A stretch of DNA of 64,000 nucleotides from Monocercomonoides exilis (taxonomy: Eukaryota; Preaxostyla; Oxymonadida; Polymastigidae). The DNA lies in contig LSRY02000012.1 in the NCBI GenBank assembly GCA_001643675.2, positions 64,501-128,500 of the forward strand, given 5' to 3'. The translations under genes were made by a program, and so were the position numbers. Shown here piece after piece: positions 12,774 through 22,081 of this stretch; the first letter of the stretch is position 1, and each line of letters begins with the position of its first letter. Below the pieces are notes generated by a model, which saw nothing but the letters and a program-made list of their open reading frames with translations, did no database searches and was not told the origin of the DNA.

Positions 12774-13080
12774 AAATCATTATATGAATTTTCTAAAAGA
12801 ATATTTAATTTTGATTTTTTTTTTCAATTTATAATTGTTTAAATAATTTTTGAAAAATACTGTAAATTTCTTTTTTCTTTCTTTCTTTTTTTTGAAATGT
12901 GTAAAAAAGCATTTTTTTCACCAAAAACAAGACAATAAAAGAAAGTGTGCATTGTTCACAATAAACAGAACTTTAACTTATAAAATTAACTTATATTCAG
13001 ACGAAAAACAATTGAACTTCACTGCCCATAACAAATTAAAGTTTCATAAAACACAAATATTTTCAATTTAATTTCTGCAA
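12774..13080. other. AT-rich intergenic region
   Basis: 307 bp of T- and A-rich sequence between two genes on the same strand. A short frame at 12850-13071 is composed of homopolymer-like codons and is not credible. I see nothing else here. Confidence 0.6.
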
Positions 13081-14034
13081 ATGTCCGAGCCTGATAAGAT
13101 AATGTTACAAAATTGCGTTGAATTTCTTAAGGAAATATCTTTTATTATTCGAGAAGAGTGGCTTGTGGATTGCATTTTGGACCTTAGAAGAAGAATACCA
13201 GATTTGTCTCAAAATCAACTGAATGAAAAGGTTCTCTCTTCTCTTCTCATTTCAGACATGAAGTCATATGGAGCTCCAGCGTTACCCCCTGGAATCGGAT
13301 CGATAAAAGTTGGAAAACTTGATAAACCAACGATAGTCCAAATTGAAAATATTCAGGATGTATCGCTATCTATAGCTGAAAGACATACAGCCCAGCCTAA
13401 ACCTCAAGCCAAGGCAAAGGCGAAATCAAATGCTCGGGCATTCGTTCCATTTCACAAGCGAACTCTTGTTCTTCTTGTAACAGATGGGGTTCAGGAATGC
13501 TCGTGTCTTGAGTTCACGTTTATACCTGCTTTATCTGAAAAAATTACTCTTGGCAGTAAAATTCTAATAACAAATGCATCTATAAGGCGAGGAATCATTT
13601 TTTTACAGTCATATAATGTGTTTATTCTTGGAGGAAACTGTGAAAGATGCATAGAAGCAAGTCAGAAAGCATCAGAAGCAATAAAAGAGATACTTGGTTT
13701 TCTATACATTATTCACATTTCTTCTGCTTTATGTTGCATTACATTTATTTCAGATACGCACGCGGCAAAGATTGCTCACTTAAGATCAGAATTTGCTGAA
13801 AAACAGAAAAGTCAGTCAACTCCTGCAGCAGGTGCAGGAATCGCACCAATGAGACAAGCCGCAAGCACGAGCCTTGGATTAACATCGCAAACATCTGCGG
13901 ATGGAAGAGAGAGACAAGTGGGGTATGCGATGGTGGAACCAGAAGGAGAGCGTGTCATTACCACAAATGATATTCTAAGTGAGAGCTCAGCGGATGAAAG
14001 CGATGGTTTTGATGACGACGCAGAAGAAGGTTGA
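13081..14034 (+). CDS. RMI1: RMI1-like OB-fold protein (RecQ-mediated genome instability protein 1)
   Basis: RMI1 binds topoisomerase III and a BLM/Sgs1 helicase and promotes dissolution of double Holliday junctions. The N-terminal helical domain contains EEWLVDCI, LSQNQLNEKV and a proline-rich segment PALPPGIG (residues 20-85), as in the family. The OB-fold follows, with LVLLVTDGVQECSCLEF near residue 130 and NVFILGGNCE near 180. The frame is open throughout, but 13697-13753 looks like a 57-nt intron (GTTTTC...CAG) that keeps the frame; removing it joins EIL to DTHAAK and deletes a hydrophobic run unlike the rest. The protein is then 298 residues, otherwise 317. The C-terminus is acidic. TDRD3 has a related N-terminal module and is the main alternative, but no Tudor or UBA domain is present. 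Confidence 0.8.
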   Translation: MSEPDKIMLQNCVEFLKEISFIIREEWLVDCILDLRRRIPDLSQNQLNEKVLSSLLISDMKSYGAPALPPGIGSIKVGKLDKPTIVQIENIQDVSLSIAERHTAQPKPQAKAKAKSNARAFVPFHKRTLVLLVTDGVQECSCLEFTFIPALSEKITLGSKILITNASIRRGIIFLQSYNVFILGGNCERCIEASQKASEAIKEILGFLYIIHISSALCCITFISDTHAAKIAHLRSEFAEKQKSQSTPAAGAGIAPMRQAASTSLGLTSQTSADGRERQVGYAMVEPEGERVITTNDILSESSADESDGFDDDAEEG

Positions 14035-14260
14035 ACAATCAGCATGAAAAGCCAAAGTTTAAAATTTTTGATTCAAAGATTTCCTGAGATCTGCGCATCG
14101 AGCGATCGATTCTCAAAAGAACAAAATGGAACTGGTTCGAGAAAGTTCATTTTTCACATCGTTTCCATTTTAGCACATCAAACAAAAAATAAACAAAAAT
14201 GTGAATTGAAGATGAAATGATGGTTATTGAAGAATAAATAATTATCACAAATAACTTCAT

Positions 14261-17200
14261 TCAAACTGGAATACCTGAAGGCTGAGGGAAAACCAAAAAT
14301 GTCAGTGCTTTTGCTTTGTTGATGGTGTTGTGGGCAAGAATGGCATAACGACGAGTGCGAAAGACGACAATGAAATAGGATGAAAGTGGATATTCTGTTT
14401 TGAATGGATTTTCTGAAGACGAACAAGAAGAGCAGGAGGAAGATGATGTTGAAGAAGAAGAAGAAGATGAGGATGAGGATGAGGATGAGGATGAGGATGA
14501 GGAAGCTTCCTGTGTATCGTTTGCTATTCCATGGCGAGCCTCTTCTTTCCTTCTGAGCTCGACGAGATATTCGAGCTCTTCCTCGTTGAGAACAGGGCGA
14601 ATTGACATCTGTCTGCTGAATGGAAGGAGATAGTCAGCGACGGCAGAGACAGTAGGCGCTGAGTGAGCGAGCGGACTTGTGGAAGAAAAGAATGTGGAAG
14701 AGCAGACAAACACGAGTGCTTTGTCTGCATCGAACGAGAGGGAAGAGAGCGGAACGTGAGAAGACATTGTGGAGGGGATCCATGCCAAAGAGAGGAGAGA
14801 GTGAGGGATGTGTGGGCGGTGGGCAGGCACCACAGGCTGCAAATAGTTTGTGTAGAGACGAGATGTCTGTGTGTCTGACGAGGCAGACGCTGAAGATGAT
14901 GATGGCACAGACGAAGGCGAAGACGACGACGAAGAAGAAGAGCCCCATGCCTTTTGATAGGACGAGGAAGAGGACGAAGGAGATGGCGAAGACTCGATTG
15001 ACTCGAGTGGATTGAACGACACCTCCAAGCAGTCTTCAGCAGTCGATGCCTCGCCTCTTTCAATTGGTGCATCGCAAAAGAGTCCAAAGTGGAAGCACAG
15101 CTCTCCAATCGTCATGCGCTTCTCTCGCGGCAGTGGCGGGGTGAGCAGTGTGGTTGCTGACTGCACCTTCCATTGTGATGGCGGGGCAGCTGCAGGAGAG
15201 CTCGAGCAAAAAGGCGACAAAGCAGCAAGGGCTTCGTTCATGCCCATTCGAGAATCACCCAACGATGTGCCCAACGGATACTCAGACAGCCATTTGTGGC
15301 TGTGTGGCTCTGCATCAATCTCAGAGGAGGAGGAGGAGGAGGAAGAAGGATGAGTCTTTTTCCAGATGGGTGATGCTCTGACTAAGAGAGAAAGGATAGC
15401 CTCCACACTCTGAACGAATGGAAGCTGTTGCTTTGCAATTTTCATGGCAGTTGAGGAGAACAGCCGAGACGGGTCAAACGACTCTGTCCCAGGAAGTGTG
15501 GTGGAGAACTCGTCCCACGCAGAAGGAGAGCAGCGAGGGTCTGTCTGATGAGGCGGCACTTTCCTCTTCAAGTCGTCCATCGCCTTCGCAATGGCTGCTG
15601 TTTCGAGCGGAGAGGCGGGGATGTCTATGGAAGTGTTCATTGCGAGTGCTGTCTGGAGGGTTCGGAAGACTTTGTTGCAGTTGTTGTCACACTCAATGCA
15701 CCGCCAGCGATTGAGCGGCTCTTTCAAACACGTTCCACACGGCTGCATCTCCTCTCTGACACCACAGGAACATCTGACAACAACAGACGCCTCGCAAGGC
15801 GCACCAACTGGACAAGCAGAAGGGAAATGGCACTGTTTCTGACACGGATGGCCACACAGACTGCGAGGCAGTTCACATTTCGAAGAGCAATGCTGGCAAA
15901 TCTCTGAATCTGCACTTGTTGCTTTGCCTTTGTTTTTCTTTTTGTTCTTTTTGGAAGCAGGAGGAGGAGAATTTGACGAAGATGGCATCTCTTTCTCCTT
16001 TTCCTTCTCTTTCTCTTTCTCTTTTGTTTTAGCTTTCTCTTTTGCTCTCTTCTCTTCTTCTTTGTCGATAGGGTCACAGAATCCTTCGTGACACACTCGT
16101 TTGCATATGTGAATTCCACACCGCTTCTGTTTCCCGCACATCTGCCCACATGACACAGGCTTCCCGCAGATGGCGTCGTGGATGAGGAGATGCCCACCAG
16201 AACACATCTTGTCGACGCGGTGTGTGCAGGGCGGGCAGGGCGTGACGGCTGGATCGTGGCACTTGTGGTCAGAGGGATGGCCGCATGGGCGAGGAATGGA
16301 GCATGGGAACTGGCACTGCGGAAGGGGTGTGCCACATGCAATGGGCGGATGGCGCTTTGTGCGGCCACAATAACACCTCCACTCTTCGTTCGAAACATAC
16401 GTGCATTTCGGTGGGCAAGGGCCGCTGTGGCAGAGGAGTGGACATTTGTGCTTCTTGCAGGGCATCATCTTTGTGCATGGGCGTCTGCACTCGTGAATGT
16501 TGGAGGAGGATGCAGATGAAGATGCAGAAGAAGAAGATGATGATGTTGTTGTTGTTGTTGTTGATGATGAAGCAGAAGCAGAAGCAGAAGAATCCCCAGG
16601 ACAACAAACAATTTCACATCGATGTTTTCCACAGCTCAGCTTTTGACGACAAGGTGTGTTGCAGCAGAATGCAACAGGAAGTTGAGCTGGATCTAATGTT
16701 GAAAGGAAATCATTAAGCTCGTCTTGGAAAAAGCGAACCATAAAAGGAGAGACAGAAGCAGCTGAAGAAGAAGAAGATGATGATGATGGCGACTCCTCTG
16801 AATCTGCAAAGCACTCTTCGAGAGTGAGGCTTCGTTGCGTCATCAGCTTCCGAACAGCACCAGACACCGTTGCCTGTCTCACCATCTCTTTTGAGACGTC
16901 TGGCAACTCAATGTGGATTTCACTGCTGTTCTTTTGCAGCTCCTCAAACACCTTTTGGAGAGCACAGCAGCGCATCACTCGGACCTCCTTGTGGCATCTG
17001 CAGGTGACTGCGATGAACTCTTCACAGGGGCCACACTCATAATTGGCATGTGAAACAGATGTGTTCTGCTCTGTCGCAGAAGAGCCTGCATCTGAAGAAG
17101 AATCCGACTCCTTTTTGGCAGCAAGTCCGATGGATGGGTCGCGTGTTTGATGGCATATTCTGCTGCATCGATGCCCACACGCAGGAATTTGCTTGGTGCA

Positions 17201-18646
17201 TCTCCCGCCGCAGGAGAAAAGAGGATCGAGGCAGGATGTACGATGCTTCTGGGGGTGTTCTGTGCCTGCCTCTTTCTCTTTTGCTTCGATGTCGGCTGCA
17301 CGGCGCATCCCACAGGCACATCTGGTCACAGCAGCTGGATCGAGTGGGCATCCAGCACAACTCCCTTCATGACACACACTCTGGCAAACATGATTTCCGC
17401 ATGAAAGCAGCTTTCCGCATATTGCTCCACAGCTGAAAAACCCTTCGTTTTCATCTTCGTCTTCTTCTTCTTCTTCTTCTTCAATCTCATCTTCTGCTTC
17501 TTCGTCAGATGCTCGATCTTTGTTGCTGACCTTTTTGCTTCTGTATTTTTCTCGAAATCCGCACGGAAATGTTCGCTTTGTCTGCTTTCCACAGTAGCAC
17601 TTGGCTGTCTCTTTCACAGCGCAAGGTTCGCATGGGCCTGAATGGCAGATCTTTGTGCAGCGATGTCTTCCACAATTCAGCAAGCGATTGCATACACCTC
17701 CACAAGAAAAGCCATTCCTGTCTGCTCCGCATCGCCGTTGCTGCAGAGTTTGTCCGCAGAAGCAACGACGTGGTGGCCCAAGCGCGGAACATGGAGGACA
17801 ACGGCCAGGATGGCAAAGGAGCGTGCAAGAATGAGGACACTCACAAAAATCAGGAGCGGAGCTTGTTGATGATGACGATGAACTACGATGTTTAGCATTT
17901 GGAGGAGGCGTGGTTTCGAATCTGTTGGCTAAAGGTTTTCCACAAACTTTTCCGCAAGAATGTGGAACAAGAGAAGAAGAAGGGTCTGGATTTTGTGTTT
18001 GACCGCAAAAACAAAAATAAGGAAAGGGCTTATGGGGATCATACGGATGTGCGCTATTGCAAAAGGGGCATCGGAAAAACGCAGCAAACTTTGCAGACTG
18101 ATGAGTTTGAGTAAATCCAAAATACAACTCGGAAAATGAAAGGAGTCTATGAGCCGTAGAAGCAGATTCCAAATCTTCCTGATAAGAACGTTCTGTTGCT
18201 TTTTGTTTTTGTGAGTTATATTCGGTATCGATCCATTGCTTCATGCAATCAAGGTGAAAAAGTCGAAAGCACACTGGACAACTCCAAATTTCATCTGTTC
18301 GTTCGACAACACTTTGGCAAATAACGCATTCATAAGCTCCTTTGTTTAATTGATCTTCCACAATTTCTCGTTGAGAAAGGTCTTCAGAGAGACTTTCTTT
18401 TTGTTCTTTCAATGGTAAGCTTGAAATACTTCGCTGTATTTGTGGTTCAATTTCTGCATCCTTTTTTTCAATTAATTTACTATTCTCTTCGTTGGATTTT
18501 GCATCCGAATTGAGATCAATTTGATGAGAAGGCTTGTATGAAAATTTTGAATTTGATTTTGTGAAATTCTGAGTGGCATTACTATCCTTCTCTCGACTAG
18601 AATTTAAGTTTGGTTTATATGAAAATGCAGAATGATTGAAGGACAT
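14261..18646 (-). CDS. NFX1: NF-X1-type zinc finger protein with N-terminal RING-like domain
   Basis: Single exon, 1,461 residues (human NFX1 1,120; yeast Fap1 965). Family members are nuclear or cytoplasmic RING-type proteins linked to transcription control, ubiquitin ligation or translation. Residues about 106-205 form a C4HC3-like RING/PHD (CVIC, CPVC, HLDC, CPFC). From about 230 to 960 there are repeated NF-X1 fingers with the Cys-His spacing of motifs such as CHSGPC, CGKHRC and CHEGFC. Acidic, polylysine-glutamate and polyserine inserts separate fingers. The C-terminal 450 residues are Ser-rich, and I see no clear R3H domain, which canonical NFX1 has. The N-terminus has two FSYKP motifs (near residues 8 and 35), possibly peptide-binding sites. 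The start ATG at 18646 is the first in the frame. It is convergent with the RMI1-like gene, 226 bp apart. Confidence 0.92.
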   Translation of the reverse strand: MSFNHSAFSYKPNLNSSREKDSNATQNFTKSNSKFSYKPSHQIDLNSDAKSNEENSKLIEKKDAEIEPQIQRSISSLPLKEQKESLSEDLSQREIVEDQLNKGAYECVICQSVVERTDEIWSCPVCFRLFHLDCMKQWIDTEYNSQKQKATERSYQEDLESASTAHRLLSFSELYFGFTQTHQSAKFAAFFRCPFCNSAHPYDPHKPFPYFCFCGQTQNPDPSSSLVPHSCGKVCGKPLANRFETTPPPNAKHRSSSSSSTSSAPDFCECPHSCTLLCHPGRCPPCSALGPPRRCFCGQTLQQRRCGADRNGFSCGGVCNRLLNCGRHRCTKICHSGPCEPCAVKETAKCYCGKQTKRTFPCGFREKYRSKKVSNKDRASDEEAEDEIEEEEEEEDEDENEGFFSCGAICGKLLSCGNHVCQSVCHEGSCAGCPLDPAAVTRCACGMRRAADIEAKEKEAGTEHPQKHRTSCLDPLFSCGGRCTKQIPACGHRCSRICHQTRDPSIGLAAKKESDSSSDAGSSATEQNTSVSHANYECGPCEEFIAVTCRCHKEVRVMRCCALQKVFEELQKNSSEIHIELPDVSKEMVRQATVSGAVRKLMTQRSLTLEECFADSEESPSSSSSSSSAASVSPFMVRFFQDELNDFLSTLDPAQLPVAFCCNTPCRQKLSCGKHRCEIVCCPGDSSASASASSSTTTTTTSSSSSSASSSASSSNIHECRRPCTKMMPCKKHKCPLLCHSGPCPPKCTYVSNEEWRCYCGRTKRHPPIACGTPLPQCQFPCSIPRPCGHPSDHKCHDPAVTPCPPCTHRVDKMCSGGHLLIHDAICGKPVSCGQMCGKQKRCGIHICKRVCHEGFCDPIDKEEEKRAKEKAKTKEKEKEKEKEKEMPSSSNSPPPASKKNKKKNKGKATSADSEICQHCSSKCELPRSLCGHPCQKQCHFPSACPVGAPCEASVVVRCSCGVREEMQPCGTCLKEPLNRWRCIECDNNCNKVFRTLQTALAMNTSIDIPASPLETAAIAKAMDDLKRKVPPHQTDPRCSPSAWDEFSTTLPGTESFDPSRLFSSTAMKIAKQQLPFVQSVEAILSLLVRASPIWKKTHPSSSSSSSSEIDAEPHSHKWLSEYPLGTSLGDSRMGMNEALAALSPFCSSSPAAAPPSQWKVQSATTLLTPPLPREKRMTIGELCFHFGLFCDAPIERGEASTAEDCLEVSFNPLESIESSPSPSSSSSSYQKAWGSSSSSSSSPSSVPSSSSASASSDTQTSRLYTNYLQPVVPAHRPHIPHSLLSLAWIPSTMSSHVPLSSLSFDADKALVFVCSSTFFSSTSPLAHSAPTVSAVADYLLPFSRQMSIRPVLNEEELEYLVELRRKEEARHGIANDTQEASSSSSSSSSSSSSSSSSSTSSSSCSSCSSSENPFKTEYPLSSYFIVVFRTRRYAILAHNTINKAKALTFLVFPQPSGIPV

Positions 18647-19620
18647 GATTGAAGCTCACTCCTTATGAAGAAATAAAAACGAATATTGATCTTCCCTAAA
18701 TAAAATTTATATGAACAATATCATTCAATTGAATCAAATGTTGTTTATTTTTCAATATATAATAATTCTCAACATGAATGAGAACAGTTATTGTTTTATA
18801 GAAATTTTGAAATCAAAAATTTTGTTATGGCTAGGAAAAATGGAAAAAGAACTGAAATGAAGTTCATTTAAAACTTCATATTTTTGCATTTTATCAAATC
18901 AAAATGAAAAGAAATGAATTTATTGAAAATTTTATCTTTTTGAAAATATTTGAAAGACGAATGCACAATATTAAAAATGCGTTAGATGCTTCTCAGAAGA
19001 CAGCGAGTCAATATTGTTGCAAGTTGCGAATACTTTAATAGTTTACTGCATTTGTTTTCTCAATGCACTTTATTTATCTTTCATTTTAAGGAGGAAATAA
19101 GCGTTATTTCACTTAAAAATCTTCAATTATACTGTGAACTTTTTCCATTCGAAAAACATTGAAATGAAAGATGCTTTAAATGTAGATTTTTGGTTCATAA
19201 AATTTCCTCTTATGGATTTATTCAACAATGATAAAAATATCGTATTTAGAAATGATTGAAATTGCTTCTTGTTGAATCACTCATTAAAATAATGAAAATG
19301 AAAATTATTTTTAAAAAGTCACAAAGTAATGTAATCAGAAGGAATGATATTTTCGATCAACTTTGATAATTTTTTGAGTTATCTCAATTCAATAAAGGAC
19401 AAATAAATAATTATCAAGAAGAAATGTGAAAATATTTTTTTTGCTTTGTGAATTTTGTTCCATTCTGCTCTTACAGATATTTTTCTCAATTTTGAATATT
19501 TTCATGTTTTATTGACATGAGAATGAAAGATTTCTCATGACAAGGTTATGGGAAAAGTTTGGTCCAAATCGTTGTTTTTTTCATAAATACAATTATTTTG
19601 CCCCAAATGCATTTAATATA
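18647..19620. other. AT-rich intergenic region left of the transposon
   Basis: About 970 bp of very AT-rich sequence between the NFX1 start and the transposon. I found no frame with protein-like composition on either strand and no RNA gene that I can support. The NFX1 promoter should lie at its left end. Confidence 0.5.
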
Positions 19621-19622
19621 TA

Positions 19623-19662
19623 GTCAGGGACAAAACCCGGGACAAGGAAAAAACCCGGGACA
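19623..19662 (+). repeat. left terminal inverted repeat of the transposon
   Basis: 40 bp, starting GTCAGGGACAAAACCCGGG and carrying a second copy of the CAAAACCCGGGACA-like unit after 18 bp (here with A for C at its first position). Identical to the inverted right end except at one base. Confidence 0.95.
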
Positions 19663-19828
19663 CTTCAGTCTAGAATAATTTTTTTGTATGTTTATTTAAA
19701 ACAATTCCGAATCAAAAAACAATTCTTGATTAACTTTTTTGATTTTTTCTTTTGAATGCCTGTTAAAAAAATTTGTCTCTTCAATAAGAAATAATATCAA
19801 ACAGGATGATCAAACTTCCATAAATCAA

Positions 19829-21550
19829 ATGAAAAAAGCAAACGTTTCTTCGCCTCTCCCTTTCAACAAATTATCACCGATTAAGTCCTCAGCAGAGTTT
19901 CGCAAGCTCCCTTCAAAAGTGGAAAAAGTTGATTATCTTCTGAAACAAGATGGAATCAAACCTTCAGATCTTGTGAAAGATAAAATAATTACTCATTCTT
20001 CCATTTACCGGCATATGGCTTCAAAAAAAGCAGGGCGTGATCCTCAACATGCTGGCAGACCAGGGCTGTTCAATAAAGAAGAAATAGAAGAAATAGAAGA
20101 CTGTGCAATTGCACAAATATCATCCACAAACATATTGACAGTTTCAGACATTATCAGATTCGTGTGTTGCTTTTTGTTTGTTTAATTTTTTAATTGTGCA
20201 TTTTTGATAGTCAGAAAATGTGATGATGAAGAAAAAGAAGGAATGCACACCAACGCCTGAAGTTAGGAAAATCAGCAAAAAATGGGCACGCAGGTTGATT
20301 AAGAAAAGTGGATTACTGAAATTAATAAAACCAACTTTTATAGATCTTCATCGCCTTCAAGCATCTACAATTGAAAATATGAGGAATTGGTTTTCGTTGT
20401 TGAAAAATGTAATTGATGATAATAATATTTCATCAGATTTAATCATCAATATGGACGAAACTGGCATCTTGATGAAGCAGTCGGACGAGGAAATAGTAGT
20501 CACAAAAGAATCTCAACATGCTTTTTTTTACCAGAAGCACAGAGAAGAAAAAATGCTACATTATTTTTTTCTATTTTTGCAGATGGGACGTCACTTGATC
20601 CAATCATGCTATGGCCTTCTCAGACAATTTCCGAGGATCAAAAGGAATTGAAGTATCATCGAATTAACTGTTTAGCAAATAAGACAGGCTGGATGACAAG
20701 AAGAGATTTTGAAAAGGTTATGATAGAAATATTATTGCCAAAAATTAATGAGAAACGAGTTGAGCTTCATGGACAGTCTTCCTACGCTTTGATTATACTT
20801 GATGGGTATTCCTCTCGCCTAAGTTTTCCAGTGATATCTTGGTGCAGAGATCATTTAATCCATTTATTGATTCTTCCATCACATACAACACATCTCACTC
20901 AGCCGCTGGATAGGTTTGTATTCGCGCATTTCAAAAACAGCCTAAAAAGAGCATTCTCGGTTCCTTCTGATTCGTCAATTTCTTCTTACAGAAAATCATT
21001 AATACCAGCAGTATCAGAAGCGGTTAATAACTCCCTCTCTCCAAGAATTGTGAAAAAGTCATTTGAAGCATGCGGAATTTTCCCATTTGACTTTTCTGTC
21101 GTATATCAGTGCCTTCCGCAGAACATTGAAGCCTCTTCGATAGCTGAAAAAGTGGTAAACAGTTCTTCACTTTCAAGCAGTATCAGCATGAAATTAATAA
21201 CAGGAGATAATTTTTTCGAAAGCTTTTCCATGCAAATAGATAAAAAAAAGAAAAGTCAGCCAAATAGCTCAGTAACAAAGCAGGATGGTGCAATGTCTGA
21301 AGTGAAGGAATTATCAAATGTTAAGGACAAAAGCTCAAATGAAACAGGACCTGTTGAAAATGTCAACTTTCAAAATCATGGAAGGAAAACAATTATTCAT
21401 GATGATGTTTCTTCGGAACAATCTGATAATTCAGAAGATCGAAAAGAGCAACGAGATTCATCAGAAGAAGAGATTCTTTTCCTTAGTGAGAAAAGGAAAA
21501 GAAAGCTCTCTTCAGAGAGCGAATGGGGATCTATCTTCAATTACAGTTAA
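19829..21550 (+). pseudogene. pogo/Tigger-like DDE transposase with one intron and one frameshift
   Basis: Exon 1 starts at ATG 19829 and ends at 20161. A 49-nt intron (20162-20210, donor GTGTGT, acceptor TAG) joins in phase to the next exon. The N-terminal part has helix-turn-helix character and a GRPGLFNKEE stretch as in pogo/Tigger DNA-binding domains. The catalytic DDE core shows NMDETG (first Asp), LIILDGYSSR (second Asp) and LPSHTTHLTQPLD (third acidic position and family signature). The frame changes by one between the first and second catalytic blocks. The shift fits a one-base loss in the T8 run at 20522-20529, because beyond it the next frame reads naturally into FADGTSLDP. It could be a real inactivating mutation or a base-calling error. 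The C-terminal 120 residues are charged and disordered. TAA at 21548-21550. Confidence 0.88.
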
Positions 21551-21799
21551 AAATATCTCACGTGATAAGAAAATGATTTGTTCAATTCATATTTCAACAT
21601 GATTCAACGTTATTAAACAGTGCTTTGTTTTCAATTCCTTTTTTGATGCCTTTCTTTTCAAACTGTTATTTTTAATGCAAATTCAATTCGGGCAATTTTA
21701 TTTGGCTTGTTCGATCCTCCAAAATACACGAAAAATTCGATTATCATTATATTTTTCCATATTAAAGTGTTGAATTGTGTCAAAAAAAGCAAAATAAAA

Positions 21800-21839
21800 T
21801 GTCCCGGGTTTTGTCCTTGTCCCGGGTTTTGTCCCTGAC
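21800..21839 (-). repeat. right terminal inverted repeat of the transposon
   Basis: 40 bp, the inverted copy of the left end with one mismatch. It is followed directly by TA at 21840-21841. Confidence 0.95.
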
Positions 21840-22081
21840 TATATTTTATTTACGAAAATCTACTCTAATGTGATGTCTCTTATTTTTGAAAAAAATAATT
21901 GCGTATCTTGAACATAAGTTATTTAACATATTAATGCAAAAATTCTACAACAAAAATAGACATTTCACAACAAAATCTAATTGAATATCATAACTGTTTG
22001 AGAAAAACAAGAAAAGCAAATTCAAAATTCCAAAATACTAAATAAACCACAAATTAATAAAAGATATCCATATTTTTTATT

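Larger units (their letters stand above)
19621..21841 (+). mobile_element. complete pogo/Tigger-type (Tc1/mariner superfamily) DNA transposon
   Basis: A 2,217-bp element (19623-21839) is bounded by 40-bp terminal inverted repeats and flanked by TA on both sides (19621-19622 and 21840-21841), the target duplication of this superfamily. The terminal repeats match at 39 of 40 positions. Each contains two copies of a CAAAACCCGGGACA-like unit with an 18-bp period. The interior carries one transposase gene on the plus strand. The high similarity of the ends suggests a young insertion. The element lies in an intergenic stretch and breaks no gene. Its ends begin GTCAGGGAC and contain the CCCGGG palindrome twice per side. 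Confidence 0.95.

Noticed and set aside
12850-13071. 73-residue frame before RMI1
   Set aside because: Phe/Lys homopolymer composition; typical of AT-rich spacer.
20548-20553. Frameshift of the transposase at the A6 run
   Set aside because: A shift at the upstream T8 run gives more natural residues between the two runs, so the T8 site is preferred.
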